Shown in pieces: positions 50,211 to 62,017 of a DNA stretch of 64,000 bases. Source of the stretch: Pyrrhoderma lamaoense. Taxonomy: Eukaryota; Basidiomycota; Agaricomycetes; Hymenochaetales; Hymenochaetaceae. The stretch lies in NCBI GenBank assembly GCA_002794735.1, contig NBAZ01000009.1, positions 682,001 to 746,000 on the forward strand, in the 5' to 3' direction. A program made the translations under genes and the position numbers. The stretch's first letter is position 1, and each line of letters starts with the position of its first letter. The notes under the pieces were generated by a model. It searched no databases, was not told the origin of the DNA, and saw only the letters and a list, made by a program, of their open reading frames with translations.

Positions 50211-50771
50211 ATCCTATCTATATATGTTTATGAATAGACAAAGAGAGGGGAGAGACTAGTAGCAAGTTGATAATTACACTAGTGACGAACGGCTAGAAAA
50301 TTGATGAAGAACTCTTACCAGTTGCTAGTCAGTATCTCTGTAATTGATGAGTTGATGTAGTATGATTTTGTTTGGTACTACCGTAGTAACTACGGTTACT
50401 TGCTGTATATTACGTCAGACGTACATGGATTTTTCTTAATACAGGCTTGGGATTGCTACACTATATATATCATTGTTGAATGATTCAATAAATTAATTCA
50501 TATTTCTCCTTGTCGTGATGATAGCTTTACATATTGCTCAAGCAAGTATATAATAACATAGGAAGAAGAAGAAAGCACTGCATCTGTGAGGAAGGGGAAA
50601 AAACGGAGATTATAGACCAGCTAGTATTGTCAACAACACCTTACTCTCCAAATAATGATCTTTATTCTTATTTAGAATTATTCATGTCCATTCATATTCA
50701 TATTTGAGAAGAAAAGGTTTGGGGTGAGAAGTAGTGAAAAGTAGAAACAAAATACTCCCTAATAGTTCGTT
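50211..50771. other. Intergenic between Snt1 3' end and parvulin promoter
   Basis: No gene is seen. The sequence is AT-rich, with TATATATAT at about 50460. Confidence 0.5.
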
Positions 50772-53700
50772 TTACTCTCCCGGTTTCTTTGAAGAGTCTG
50801 CTGGTTTCAGCGGTATTGATGGGGCGGGAGTAGTCGTCACCGGAGAAATCATATGCTGCTGCTGAGGTTGTTGTTGTTGTTGTTGCTGTTGTTGTTGCTG
50901 TTGTTGTGGAGCTGGGCCATTCGCCGATGGGCTGTATAGGTTTGGGTGTGTAGCAGGAAGCATGTAAGGCGGCAAAATACTTTGATAATGATTATTCGCC
51001 GGTCTACCAAGTCCAGGTACAGTCCCAGTAGGTCTCGGTATAGTCGTATATGGACTGATATGAGCATGCGAGTAAGGTAACGGATATCGATTAGAATACT
51101 GAGCGTAAGTGGTCTGGGTTTGCGGTGAAATCGCAGTCTTCTGCTGTTCGGCGACTGCCTTGTTGATAGCACTCAGTGGTGTCATCGGGGGAGGGGCAGC
51201 GTTAGGGATCGTAGCAGTAGTGATAGGACGAGTGTTTGCCGATGCAGAAGCTGGATACACCGAATGAGGATAAACAGATCCTGGGTACGTGAACTGGCTA
51301 AACCTCTGAGGTACAGTCTCGAGTTGAAAGGTGCTTGTCCTATGATCCAAGTTAGTAAACGATATATTTACTCTATTTTGTATCTTATGTACTGACCCAG
51401 TATTGGGATTGGGAGGAGGGCCAGGTCTTGAAACAAATGTACCACCCTTACTACTCAGAATGCTCGTGGTCGGCTTTAACGTCTGTTCGAGTGTTAAAAC
51501 ACCAGCGCCAGAAGTTACATCCGCTACCTGCCTGTCAATCGGGTTTACAGCCATCACTGGAGGGGCATTCGCCACGCGCACATGCATTGGCATTTGTGCT
51601 ATCGCCCTTTCCAATGACTCCTCGACGTCTGGCGATGGCTTACGAGGAGCATTTGCAGCTATTAGATCTAGGCCTAATTCCTTACAGTTCGCTTTGTAAA
51701 AGTTGGTACATTGGATTGTCGTCTGTTATAATTCAATTAATAAGTAAAGACACAATCACACCCACATAATTTGCTCATTAGCTAGTACACACCTTTAACG
51801 GCATCCGCAGTGAAATTCGCTTGAAATCAGTGCCATGTTCGGCAAGCAACCTGATGAAAAGCTCTGAAAAAATTTATTTGTTATCAGATCCATGATTCAA
51901 TTATAAGATCAGAACCAACCCTTGTCTTCATCTGACCAGATGTTCGTATTGAGAGCTGTCTTTCGCTTAACTGGTAGGGGATCATCAGGATGAATAAATC
52001 GAGTGGGGGGAGTAGAATTACTATTATTGGCAGCAACAGCAGCAGCAATGGCAGCGCTATTTGGAGGGGGGCTGGGTGCAACTTCTTCTGGAATCGGCTT
52101 GGGTTTGGGAATCCGCCCTCGACGTTTCTTGACAGGTGCAGCTTCAGCTGGGGCCGGAGTCTGTGACGGGGTTGAGGCTTGAGTAGGTTGTTCGGACTTC
52201 TTTGCCACTCCTGCTTGTTTACCTCTTCCTTTAGGAGTGGCAGTTTCCTGTTTAAAAAAAGATATGAGTGTCAATCCTATATCCATCAGATGAAATAAAA
52301 TCGTCACATTAGGCGCATCTTCAACTTGAGCTGGTGCAGCATATCTACGTCGTTTAGGGCGAGTTTCAGGTTCCATACCTTCCTCTGCAGAGGCAGGTGG
52401 TGCGGGTGTTGAAGCAGGAGTTGGGACAGCACCACGACCACGACCAGTACCTTCACTATTAGCCCCTCCTCTACCCCGACGACCTCGTCCACGTCCGGAA
52501 GGTCTCTTACTATCAGCAGCAGCAACATCGACAAGGAGAGCATTACCCTTCTGTTTCCCAGACTTACGGAATCCTTTTCCACGCCTCTTTCCACTACTAG
52601 AATTCGCAGCATTGCGGAAATCCACAATTCGGCGCTTCTTGTGCATATAATAGTATAATATACACTGTTTGGTAGTCTTGTTTTCTAAGAACTTTGAGAT
52701 AATTCCGAATTGTTTTGGATGGTCAGCGTATCTCTGTATCATTATCTCTTCTTCTTCTGATGTCCAGTCATAATATCCTGAACGAGGATCATAGAAAACT
52801 TCTGGGTTTTCAACTCTCCCATTATCGTCATCGAAAATTCGAGGCGTTCTTCCACTAACAACAGATATCATATCAGGAATTTTTGCGACATTGCGGACTG
52901 AAAGATGATTAGGATCAGTCAGTTCCTCATTACCAAGATTTGCAATGATTTGTTCCATCTCGAAATCAGAACGAGCAGCGTCACCTAAAACAGCAGCCGA
53001 ACGTCTTGTTGTTCTTCCTCCAATACTACTAGGGTTTATTAGTGCTTCTTGCATGTCATTTGCTTTAGCTAACGAATCAAGTCTTGCACAATGGGCAAGC
53101 CACCTCTGGTGAAGCCGTAAGTACTCGTCTCTAAGTCTCTGTTGCTTCTCAGCCAAAAGCTCCCTCTCATTTGATAATTTGGCAGCGAGGTTAGCACGGA
53201 CAATCATACGCTGTTCTTCCTTACTTGGATCATACACACGTTCAAATACCTCTTTGCATAGAGCATCAGACTCAGAAGGAATTCGCTTCGGAGGATCTTC
53301 TGCTTTCGAGAGATTATCCATGAGTACTGGGTTCACTATTTGCTCTCGAGTTTGAGTCATAAGAGCACGCCTTATAATAATTGTTTGACGCAGAGCCTCA
53401 GTTATAGCGCTATCGCTTGCACGAGGGCGTCGAGGGCGAATACGTAATGTACTCTCCTCAGCATGGCTTTCACCAGCTCGAGAACTAGACATTGGTAGAA
53501 GATCCAAAACATTTCTAATCGTCTTGTCTGTGAGAGTATCTGGAGGCAGATCTGGAGGTGTCGGTAAATCTGGAGTTTCCGGCCGCGAAATTTCAATAAC
53601 TGAAGGAGCAACAGAGTCCTGGGGTGAAGTAGCCCGAGAGGGTAGCACGGATGTTAACTGTTGAGATTCCATTTCATCTACCGGTTGGTCCGTTTCTTTG

Positions 53701-55533
53701 GTTCCGACATCAGCCTCATTTACCCGAGCTGTAAGCGCAACTATCGGCTCATCTAAGTGCATTCTATCTTCATCGGAAGCAGAAGATTGTGTTACTGGAA
53801 CTGTAACAGGAGGTTTAACTATGGAAGCATTTTAGTAACAGAGAGTATGGTTGATGACAAGCAGCATACTTGGCGTAGGGGACACTAGTTCTTTGACACT
53901 CAAGACACCGATCCCCGGGCGATTAGGGGAGGCATCTCTTCTAGAAGCAAGTAGTTGATTAGGGTTAGGATTGATAACTAGATAATGAACATAGACAAAT
54001 ACGCAATTGAGCATAAAAATGAACAAGTGAGTATCAAGAAGACTTGGAATATGCTTACCAACATCGTTTTGTCTCTCGGCACGAGGATTTTCTAAGCCTC
54101 TATATTCAGAAGGTTGGAACACACTTCTTGAACCGACAATAGTTTCTGGAGGAGGAAGAGGATTTCTAACATTCTGGATCGTAGGTGTGTTCTGCTCATA
54201 AGATGAATTCCATGATGGCTGTTGAGTCGATGAGAGGTGTTTAACCGGAGACGGCGCGGGACTAGCATTATTATCGTGTATGCGGGGAACATATTCTCGG
54301 GTCTCTATTATTAGACTTCTTCCCCGTTCTTCTCCATTCCCATTCCTTCTATACATATCGTTCGTGACTGGGGACTGCTCGAGAATCCGAGATGGAGGCA
54401 AGTGTTCTGGCGGCGTCCCTCTAGAGGGAGAAATTTGGTCCGCAGAGTGACCCCAAGAGTCTCTCAGAGTATTCGTAGCCTGGGGGGACGATGTTGGTAT
54501 TGGTAAGGGATTCCTTGCAGAAGGATTAGTAAATGGTCTGTCACGCTCGGCAAATTTGGGAGCAGGTGACGCATAAGACCCTTCGCGAGAATGCCTATTA
54601 ACATTCATATCTCTATCTCTGGCCCAGTTGGGTGTGCTAGAATCAGAAACGCGAGGAGATTGGCCAACAGATACAGTCCTCTGACGGCTATGTTCTCTGA
54701 TAGAGTTCGAGCGACCTCGCTGAGCAGAAGAAGGTCGACGGGAAGTCCAATGCGGTGGCTGATCGTCATAAGCGGGTCGAGGTCTATATGCTTCAGCTTC
54801 TGGAAAAGGCCGATCATAGTCATGATAATTCGGTGGATGGGTTTCATGAGGTGAATGATCCGTAGGATAATCTCTTGGGACGTCCCAGTGAGGCTGAGTA
54901 GTTTGAACAGGTTCCCGCCACCGTCTTTCTTCAGGATTCATGTTTTGAGGAGGTGGAAGAAGGGCATGTGGACTGGGGAAAGAGCGCAAATTAGAAGGAC
55001 GTCATATTTGATCTATTTATAGAGCTATACATACGAATGAGGATTATCGACTTCACGACGCATTTGTCTCCAAGAAGCAGAGGGTTCAAAGCTTCTACTG
55101 TCATGGTCATGATCCCACCTAGATTGTTCTTCCCATTGTGGATGTGGGGCTTGTGGGGATGAGGTCTATAGTCTTCATAGTACTGAGGAGCACCCGGAGA
55201 TGGGGGACGCCGGACATACTCTACTGGATGAGGTTGCCATGGCTCAGTTCTTGGCCACGGTTCGTTCCTTGGATGTTCTCTAGGGGGACCCATAATCTCT
55301 TCAGTTGGATAATGGGATCTCCCATCTCGTCTTGGATACACTTGTTCGTCTCTTGAGTATTCTACATCAGCCATGGGTGGGTACATTTGCCGGCGATCTC
55401 TTTCATAATATAAGTCTGTTCGAGGCACATCAGGAGGCCTAGTGGCAAACGGAGGAGGTAGCCTCTGTTTTGGGAAACGACAAGCGTAAGTATAACCAGA
55501 CTTGACACATGCTTTATAAGGAAATACAGACAT
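50772..55533 (-). CDS. SNT1: Snt1-like SANT-domain protein (NCoR/SMRT-type, Set3 complex)
   Basis: A long multi-exon gene. The N-terminus (55533-53900) is disordered and rich in Pro, Arg, Tyr and Ser. A central region (53762-52800) includes a helical part (ERELLAEKQQRLRDEYLRLH, FEMEQIIANLGNEE). SANT domain 1 is YDWTSEEEEIMIQRYADHPK to ILYYYMHKKRRIVDFR (about 52790-52620), followed by RGRGRRGRGG. SANT domain 2 (IWSDEDKELFIRLLAEHGTD, KRISLRMPLK, TTIQCTNFYK) is split over three exons (51940-51650). The C-terminus has a Gln tract. Snt1 is a core of the Set3 histone deacetylase complex that represses transcription. Clear introns are 52315-52250 and 51396-51340, the latter with a perfect TACTAAC. 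One base is missing near 55139-55146, where PQWEEQSRWDHDHDS continues in another frame. The true start may differ. Confidence 0.8.
50851..50907 (-). repeat. Polyglutamine CAA/CAG tract in the Snt1-like gene
   Basis: The minus strand reads mostly CAA and CAG codons for Gln (thirteen in a row after APAP, then PQQQH). The mixed CAA/CAG use makes it less prone to slippage than a pure run. It lies near the C-terminus of the protein. Confidence 0.85.
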
Positions 55534-56037
55534 TGTAGTGTGCCATTGTACATCCCTTATTGTATAATTATCGAGAAAACAAAATTAAGTATAGCAAGAG
55601 ATTGATGATACAGTGCAAAAGAGCAGGCAATTGCTATTATCAGATAGTGCGAAAACAAGCCAGAAAACAAAGTTTTTTGTATTTTCTTATATTTTCAAGT
55701 CCCTGACGAATCGATTACCCCCAAAGCAAGTAAATTTAAAAAAATAGCATGTAGTCTCCTCAGAGACAGAAATGCTTGTTAATGAGAGTTCCAGTTCGCA
55801 GTCCTTATATATGATTGGAAGCACTTCAAAAAACAACGAAAGCAAGAGAAGTGAGGGAAAGACAAGAAATCCAAACCGCTAATTAGAAGTGTTTTGGACA
55901 GAGCCTGGTGTGAAACAACTACTCCTTGCGAACATACACGTGCAGTCTCGTAAGTATTATGCAATGCAGTGTAACAAGTAACCATTAGCGTTAGCATTAG
56001 AAACTGTGAAATTATTCAGAGGCCTCAAATCCATGTC
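55534..56037. promoter_or_regulatory. Shared divergent promoter region of Snt1 and PIG-S
   Basis: About 500 bp separate the start of the minus-strand Snt1-like gene from the plus-strand PIG-S gene. No gene lies between, so both promoters should be here. No defined box is recognised. Confidence 0.4.
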
Positions 56038-57929
56038 ATGCCAACAGAAGAAAAAATAAAATCTGTGTATTTCCAGTCAGATAAATCGAGGAGACAGATA
56101 CTTTTGTCCTATTGGCTTGTAGTCTTCTTAGCTGTCCCTCTATGGTGGATTACAACGAGTATAACACGTCTCCCATTGCCCGAAGGCCGAGTGTCGGATA
56201 TTCAAGGAAAGCAGGTTGGCTGATTATCAGTGTACTGACTATTTGAACTTTTGTCTGATATGGCAGCCAGTTTAGATTACCTATACAACTATTGTTCAGC
56301 GATAATTTAGGACCTCACGCTGTTGGAATACTTGAAAAACTGAATGAACATGTTCATGAACTGGGTCTTGATGAAACTGTCTTTTTTACCTCTACTGAAG
56401 GTACGGGGACATACCGATTTAAGATGACCTGTCTCAACTCATATATCAGAAGGTGGCAATGAAGCCGCCTATAGTGTGAGTTTGGACGGAAACGTCTCAG
56501 AGATTGTCATCAAAGAAAGACAGATGGTTGTGGGGACGAAAGCAGGAGGTACATCATATCCCACTTTTCAGGAGAAATGATGAAAACTCATTGAGTTAGA
56601 TGAGATACAGACCAAGATAGCTGACGCCATTAAAAGTCTACTCTTAACCGGTTTCGTACCAGACCAACAAACTGCACAATTCTCGACAAGATACAGACTC
56701 GCGTTTAGTTTGATGAACGAGGATACAGCTTCGGGCTCTAGTCCCCTTGGCTGGGAGATAGAAAATGCAATTACACGTAAGTTTAAAACTACTTTCAAGC
56801 TGCATTGACGAATGCAAACAATTCTCGCATCAGAGGAAATTCAGCCAGTATTAAGAAGACTATCCTTATTGCACAATTTCACCATCGAAAGTCAAGTACA
56901 GTATTTCGCACCTCTTGCATTCGAGCCTAAAAAACTCGAGAGTGGCGGGTGGGGATTAACCCAGGAACAATTAACGGTGTTCGTGAACTCGGCTGAATGG
57001 ACATTATGTGAAGTTATTCTTTCTCAAATATTCTGCCTCAGCTTTCTAACATCCGTCTGTTCTGGCGTCTGCAGCCTCAAGTGTCTCAAACGATCCGTTG
57101 CTCCATTTCGTAATCTTCGTCCCGTCAGCCAATCGACGTCCTCTGTATATCCTAGACTCTGAAGGTAAATAAACAATGTTGTTTATAATAAAGGAAAATA
57201 ACTAAATACATAAAACACAGGCCTTCCAAGCAAATCCACTGCTTTCTCAATACCTCAATGGGGTAGCATCTTCATATACAGCCCCCCTAATGTGACAGAG
57301 ACCACATATCTCTCTCTAGACATCTTACACCCAGCTTTTTCAGTTTTCCGCTCTCAACTACTAACGCTCCTGGGTATCCCCCCTCTTCCCCGGATGTACG
57401 TTTACATGCCTCTTCCTTACCGGAATTGATGATCTCCGATTGGTCTCTGGATACACTCCTCCGTCGTCGCGCATACGAAAACGCACAGGAAAGTAAACAC
57501 ACGTTAGCTAGTATCGTGAACCTCGTAAACCAGATAGAAGGTATGCCAGTAGAAAAAGATGTCACGGACGACGTAGACAAAGCTTTGAGCGCTCTGGATA
57601 ACGTAAGTGTATCTCGTTCGATTCTTATCTTAGTTTCTGTCATCACTGATACCTTCCCCCCTTTCCCCCGTTTGTTGAAAACAGATGTATAAAGCACTTT
57701 CGACTTCTCCACTTGTTGTATTCCAATACTCTGCTCAAGCCTTTAACAGCGCTTCACGTGCATTCTTTAGCCCTGGAATGCTTGCTCTTCTGTATTTCCC
57801 CCAGAACATAACCTTGCTGTTTATACCCCCCTTCTAGCTCCCGTTGCTGTTCCCCTTCTAGCTGCTGTGTTCAGAGAGATAAAAAGGAGTAGAACCCCTA
57901 CCCAACCAAATACAGGAACACCAACGTAA
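56038..57929 (+). CDS. GPI17: GPI transamidase subunit PIG-S / Gpi17
   Basis: Subunit of the ER-membrane complex that cuts the C-terminal signal of proteins and attaches the GPI anchor. The start is MPTEEKIKSVYFQSDKSRRQ, then a membrane segment (ILLSYWLVVFLAVPLWWITTS) and the PIG-S motif TRLPLPEGRV. The lumenal part follows in several exons: FRLPIQLLFSDNLG, FALxAMLMNEDxxxG-like LAFSLMNEDTASG and WEIENAIT, then HNFTIESQVQYFAPLAFEP, WTL and FVPSANRRPLYILDSEG. After that come WGSIFIYSPPN, LLTLLGIPPLP and LLRRRAYENAQESKHTLASI. The C-terminal membrane segment HNLAVYTPLLAPVAVPLLAA is one base out of frame because of the C run 57798-57802. Around 56575-56600 a further frame problem or unusual intron border remains. 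Stop TAA is 57927-57929. Confidence 0.88.
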
Positions 57930-58353
57930 ACTCGCTCCGCGTATGCATTTGTGCAGCCAGGTATAAGTACTTTTAACAAAATGTAGCTTATAATAGTCAA
58001 TTAGTAAAATTATCAATGCGTCCTCAAATTATACCTTCAAATTTCATAATTTAATTAGGATCCAACTACAAAAAATTGACGTTTGTTTTGATATATATAT
58101 TTACTCGCGAAACGCAATTTTTTAATAGCTAGAACACACACAAAAACAAGCAGATAATAGTAAAAAAATAGATAAAAGAGTATATCGCGATCAAACATCA
58201 GTGAAACAACCGAGTTAGTCAAGTATTTTTTTGAAGAGATCAAGATGAAGATGAAAAGGTAGACGAAAATCACGGTGATGGTACACAGAAGTTTCCATCC
58301 CTTTAGAAGTAAAAACTTGCCGTTGCACTCATTATATACCTGTATAAACCTCA
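57930..58353. other. Convergent intergenic region
   Basis: 3' flanks of PIG-S (+) and the Gbp2-like gene (-). AT-rich, with no gene seen. Confidence 0.5.
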
Positions 58354-61015
58354 TTACATAGCAACATCACTCTGTAAAGGGGCAACAGTCCCTCCGCGTG
58401 CCGCTGAAGGTGTAAACGTGTGCCAGCGATCGTTGAAGCGGACGTCTATATATTTGATGAGACTATTTTATGTATAGAGTTGTAGTGAAAATATTTACCT
58501 AAAGGCCTACCCCCATACATGTAAAGCTGGAACTTGGCTAGAAAGCATCCAAAAAATGTGAATATGACACTGAACATCCTTTCCAATTCGAAGTAGATAA
58601 CAAACCGATAGCAGTCTCTGCTTCAGAGACCTGGGAGAATTGAACGACTCCAGAGCCTTTTGAACGAGTACCGTCAAACAAGATTTCAGCAAGCTCGACA
58701 GTTCCTGTAGTCTCAAAAAGTTCCACAAGATCTTCATTGGCAGTAGACCAGGGTAGCTGGTTTAAGAACCGAACATTCAATCCAGGATCCAAATTGAAAG
58801 AAGAACAAAGAATTGCTTACATTTCGGACCATGATTTGTTGACTAGGCTCAGGATCAAAGCCCCCACCATACCCACCTCCTCCGCTGTAGCCCCACCACC
58901 GCCACCGCTACTGCTGCCACCACCACCTTGAAATCCTGATCCAGAACTAGCTGGAGCATCTGGACCAGAATAATCGGCATACACGTCTTGATTAAATGAA
59001 CGACCTCCCGCACCACTGTTGTATCCGCCACGGTGTCCACCGCGGAACCCTGCACCTCGAAGTCCACCACGGAAACCACGAGGTCCTCCTCTGAAACCAC
59101 CGCGGAATGACCCAGACCCGGAAAGTCCAGCATATCGATCCTAGAGATACCAGATAATTACCATTGGCATATGTATTGTATGCACAAGCCACACAAACCT
59201 CTCGAACTTCCAAAGTCCTACCATACCACTCATATCCATGATATATGCCTAAAGAGTAACTCAGAAAACGTAGATAATTTCGGTCTTAAGTGTAACTTAC
59301 TGATGGCTTGCTGGGCATCTTTGGGAGTTTCAAAAATTACTGTACCAGAACCCTTGGCACGACCATCGGAGCCAATATTGATGTCCGCACGAACGATGTT
59401 ACCTGCAGTACGGAATAAATCCTTCAGGTCCTGCCAACCTGCTTGATAAGGGAGCTATACGAAAAAAAAAATTAGGAACAGACAAAACAAAAGATAGGAT
59501 ACTATCATACGTTTCCAACATAAAGCTGGTTCCCAGGGTTCTGTCCCCCACCTCCAAGAGCATTATGCGAAGCAGGACGCGGAGGAGGCTGAGTATTGAA
59601 ACCTTTTCCTGCCATTGCCATACCAATCTTACCAGGAACTGGTGAAGCACCAAATCTTGCTTCAGTTTCACGGTCCTAGATAGATGATTTAATCAATAAA
59701 TATTTAAAAGCAAGTGAACACTGAAATAAACGGACCTCTCTAATGAAAACAGGCCGACCAAGAAGTGGAACCTCTGAAAGTTCACGTATAGCGCGTTGTG
59801 CATCTTCATGAGTCGCGAATTCGACGATACTAAAATAAAATTTAGTTTAAATCCCAAATTAACCACGGAGAAACTTACCCGCAGCCTTTTGAAACGCCAG
59901 TTGGTGTGACAAGGACCTCGGCGAAAAGAACTTCTCCAGCTAAGTACCCCAAGAAAAACCCTCATTAGAAACCATCATCACAACTTTCTCAATGTAGCCA
60001 TCCAACAGTAACAAAAAAGCGAAAAGGCTCGAAGATCGAAGTCTGCACAACCAGAACAACTTAAACCACCACTCTTCCCAGGTGAAGAAATAACAACGTC
60101 ATCTATCCCCTCAGCTAGTCCATGCTATGTTATACTGACTCTCCCTAGCAAACATCGAGCAAAAGGTCGACTTGGGAAGGTTGCATCCCAACGGCAAACT
60201 CATCTTGATCCGCATCTCCAAATACTGACCAAAGATGTCGGATCTCTCATCCAAAACTGAAAACACCAACAATATCCAAAGAAAAGAGACCAGAAACAAC
60301 ACAACAAATGCCCCAACCCACCTCCCCTCATAAATTCCATCAGATCGCGATATCTGACATCGTAACTCAAGTTGCCGACATATACACGATTTTCACGTTT
60401 GCTCTGCTTGGACCATTCGAGAGCTTCTTCTGCATCGGCGTTGATTGGTCCACCTAAGGAACGTGAGAATGTATCGTACTTGCGATCACGGCTTCGTGAG
60501 TGCGATCTTGGGGAACGAGAACGCGAGCGTCGGGAGCGGCGTGGAGGGGAAACAGATCTGCGTCGAGGTGAACGTGAACGTGAGCGACGTTTGCGGCGCT
60601 GAAATTGAAATAAGTTATCACAGTTGATTTCTTCGTAGTAAGTCACCTACGTCAGGTTCCCAATGATCATTTCGACGACGTCCTAAAAAAAACATGAGTT
60701 CAAAAAAAAAACAAGTTCAAATAGATAGAATAAACGAGTGGTAAAAACTCATGTTGACTGTTCAAGATACTGCTTGTAGCATTCACTACGCAATCCTCAT
60801 TTACAAAACAACATCTCATATGCACTTGTGGAATATACAATGGTATAGCTCAGAGTTATAAACTCACCCCCTCTGTCTCTGCTTCTATCTCTGCGGTCGC
60901 GGTCACGATCTCTGCTTCTGTCTCGTCTATCCCTTTCCTTGTCTCGTTCCCTACCATTTAGATCACCACGAGGTGGCAATTTATCTTCATCTTTTAATTT
61001 CATATCTATGTCCAT
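58354..61015 (-). CDS. GBP2: Gbp2/Hrb1-type RNA-binding protein (SR/RGG, three RRMs)
   Basis: The N-terminus is an RS/RD domain (RDKERDRRDRSRDRDRDRR, RRSRSRSPRRRSVSPPRRS). RRM1 has NRVYVGNLSYDVRYRDLMEF and SKGCGIVEFATHEDAQRAI. RRM2 has NQLYVGNLPYQAGWQDLKDL and AKGSGTVIFETPKDAQQAI. An RGG-like linker follows (FRGGFRGGPRGFRGGLRGAG). RRM3 has NLPWSTANEDLVELFETTG and KGSGVVQFSQVSEAETAIG, and the end is LQSDVAM before TAA 58354-58356. This order matches yeast Gbp2/Hrb1, shuttling proteins that check spliced mRNA and hand it to the export receptor. The gene has about ten short introns. One base is missing in the C run 58891-58894, after which the Gly-rich linker GYSGGGGYGGGFDPEPSQQ continues into RRM3. 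Confidence 0.85.
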
Positions 61016-62017
61016 GATTTCCCCTAGCTAGAGCTTCAGCTTCCCTATAAAAAAGTTTAAAGTCAGATAGAGGTGTCTAGGGAGACTCAACAGCCAAAAA
61101 AAACGAAGCCAATGGTATTTGCGTAGTATCACGTTTTTGTGACATTTGTGACCCACACCCTGTTTTACGTCTTCGTGATACTCAGCCATCTTTGTTCTTT
61201 CAACTCTGGACTTGACTTCTACTTGTGCGTCTTAATCAATATCTTATGGCAAAAGAGCTACGCCCATATCCAGTATCTTCCTTTATCTATGTGTAACCTC
61301 GTTTCACTTGAAAAGTATACTTAACTCTGGTTATCTTTTTTTACTTACGTATGGGTTAACCCGAAGACACTGTAAGACGTATCAAGGTGCCCTTAAGGAC
61401 TTGATCTAAATTAGAAAGAGAGAACTGCGTACACTCAATAAAGTACCACTAGCCTGATTCTTTCACGCCTCACAATCTCATTTAGGGGTTCCGGAAATAC
61501 TCGAATGACAGGTTAAAGCGGGAAGAGTATTAATATGTCTTAAATCATCCGGAATCTTTTGCTACCGCTCGATGAATTACTTCGTTATTGCCAGATATCA
61601 TCTCGTTCATTTTACTCTACTGTGCAGTACTTACAGTCGTCTCCTTAACTCATGTTTCGGTGGAACTAGCTTCTGTAAGAGAAAGTATGTTCTTCACAAG
61701 CCAGTATCTTGCCATAGTCTTTTGTCCATGATTCCGGGAAATACTCAACATTGTCTCGCTTCCTTTGAGATATGACCGTCTCCGCCTCAGACACTCCACG
61801 CTAGTTATCTCTTCCGTCATGTCTTTCTGTGTATCCGCTACATAGGAGCTAACAGCTTAATTTCCGATAATATCTGAAACCAGTCTTTCTGACTATACAC
61901 TCCGAGACTTTAGTATACGTTCCTCCTGACCATAAAACCCGTTGAAACTTCAAATCTTTTGCACCTGTTCGCCCCTTCCTTTCTTCGTCCATCCTTGGGT
62001 TTATTCGGAGATCGAAG
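61016..62017. other. Divergent intergenic region
   Basis: This lies between the starts of the Gbp2-like gene (-) and the Thr/Ser-rich gene (+). Short open frames such as 61572-61775 have no recognised content. Both promoters should be here. Confidence 0.45.
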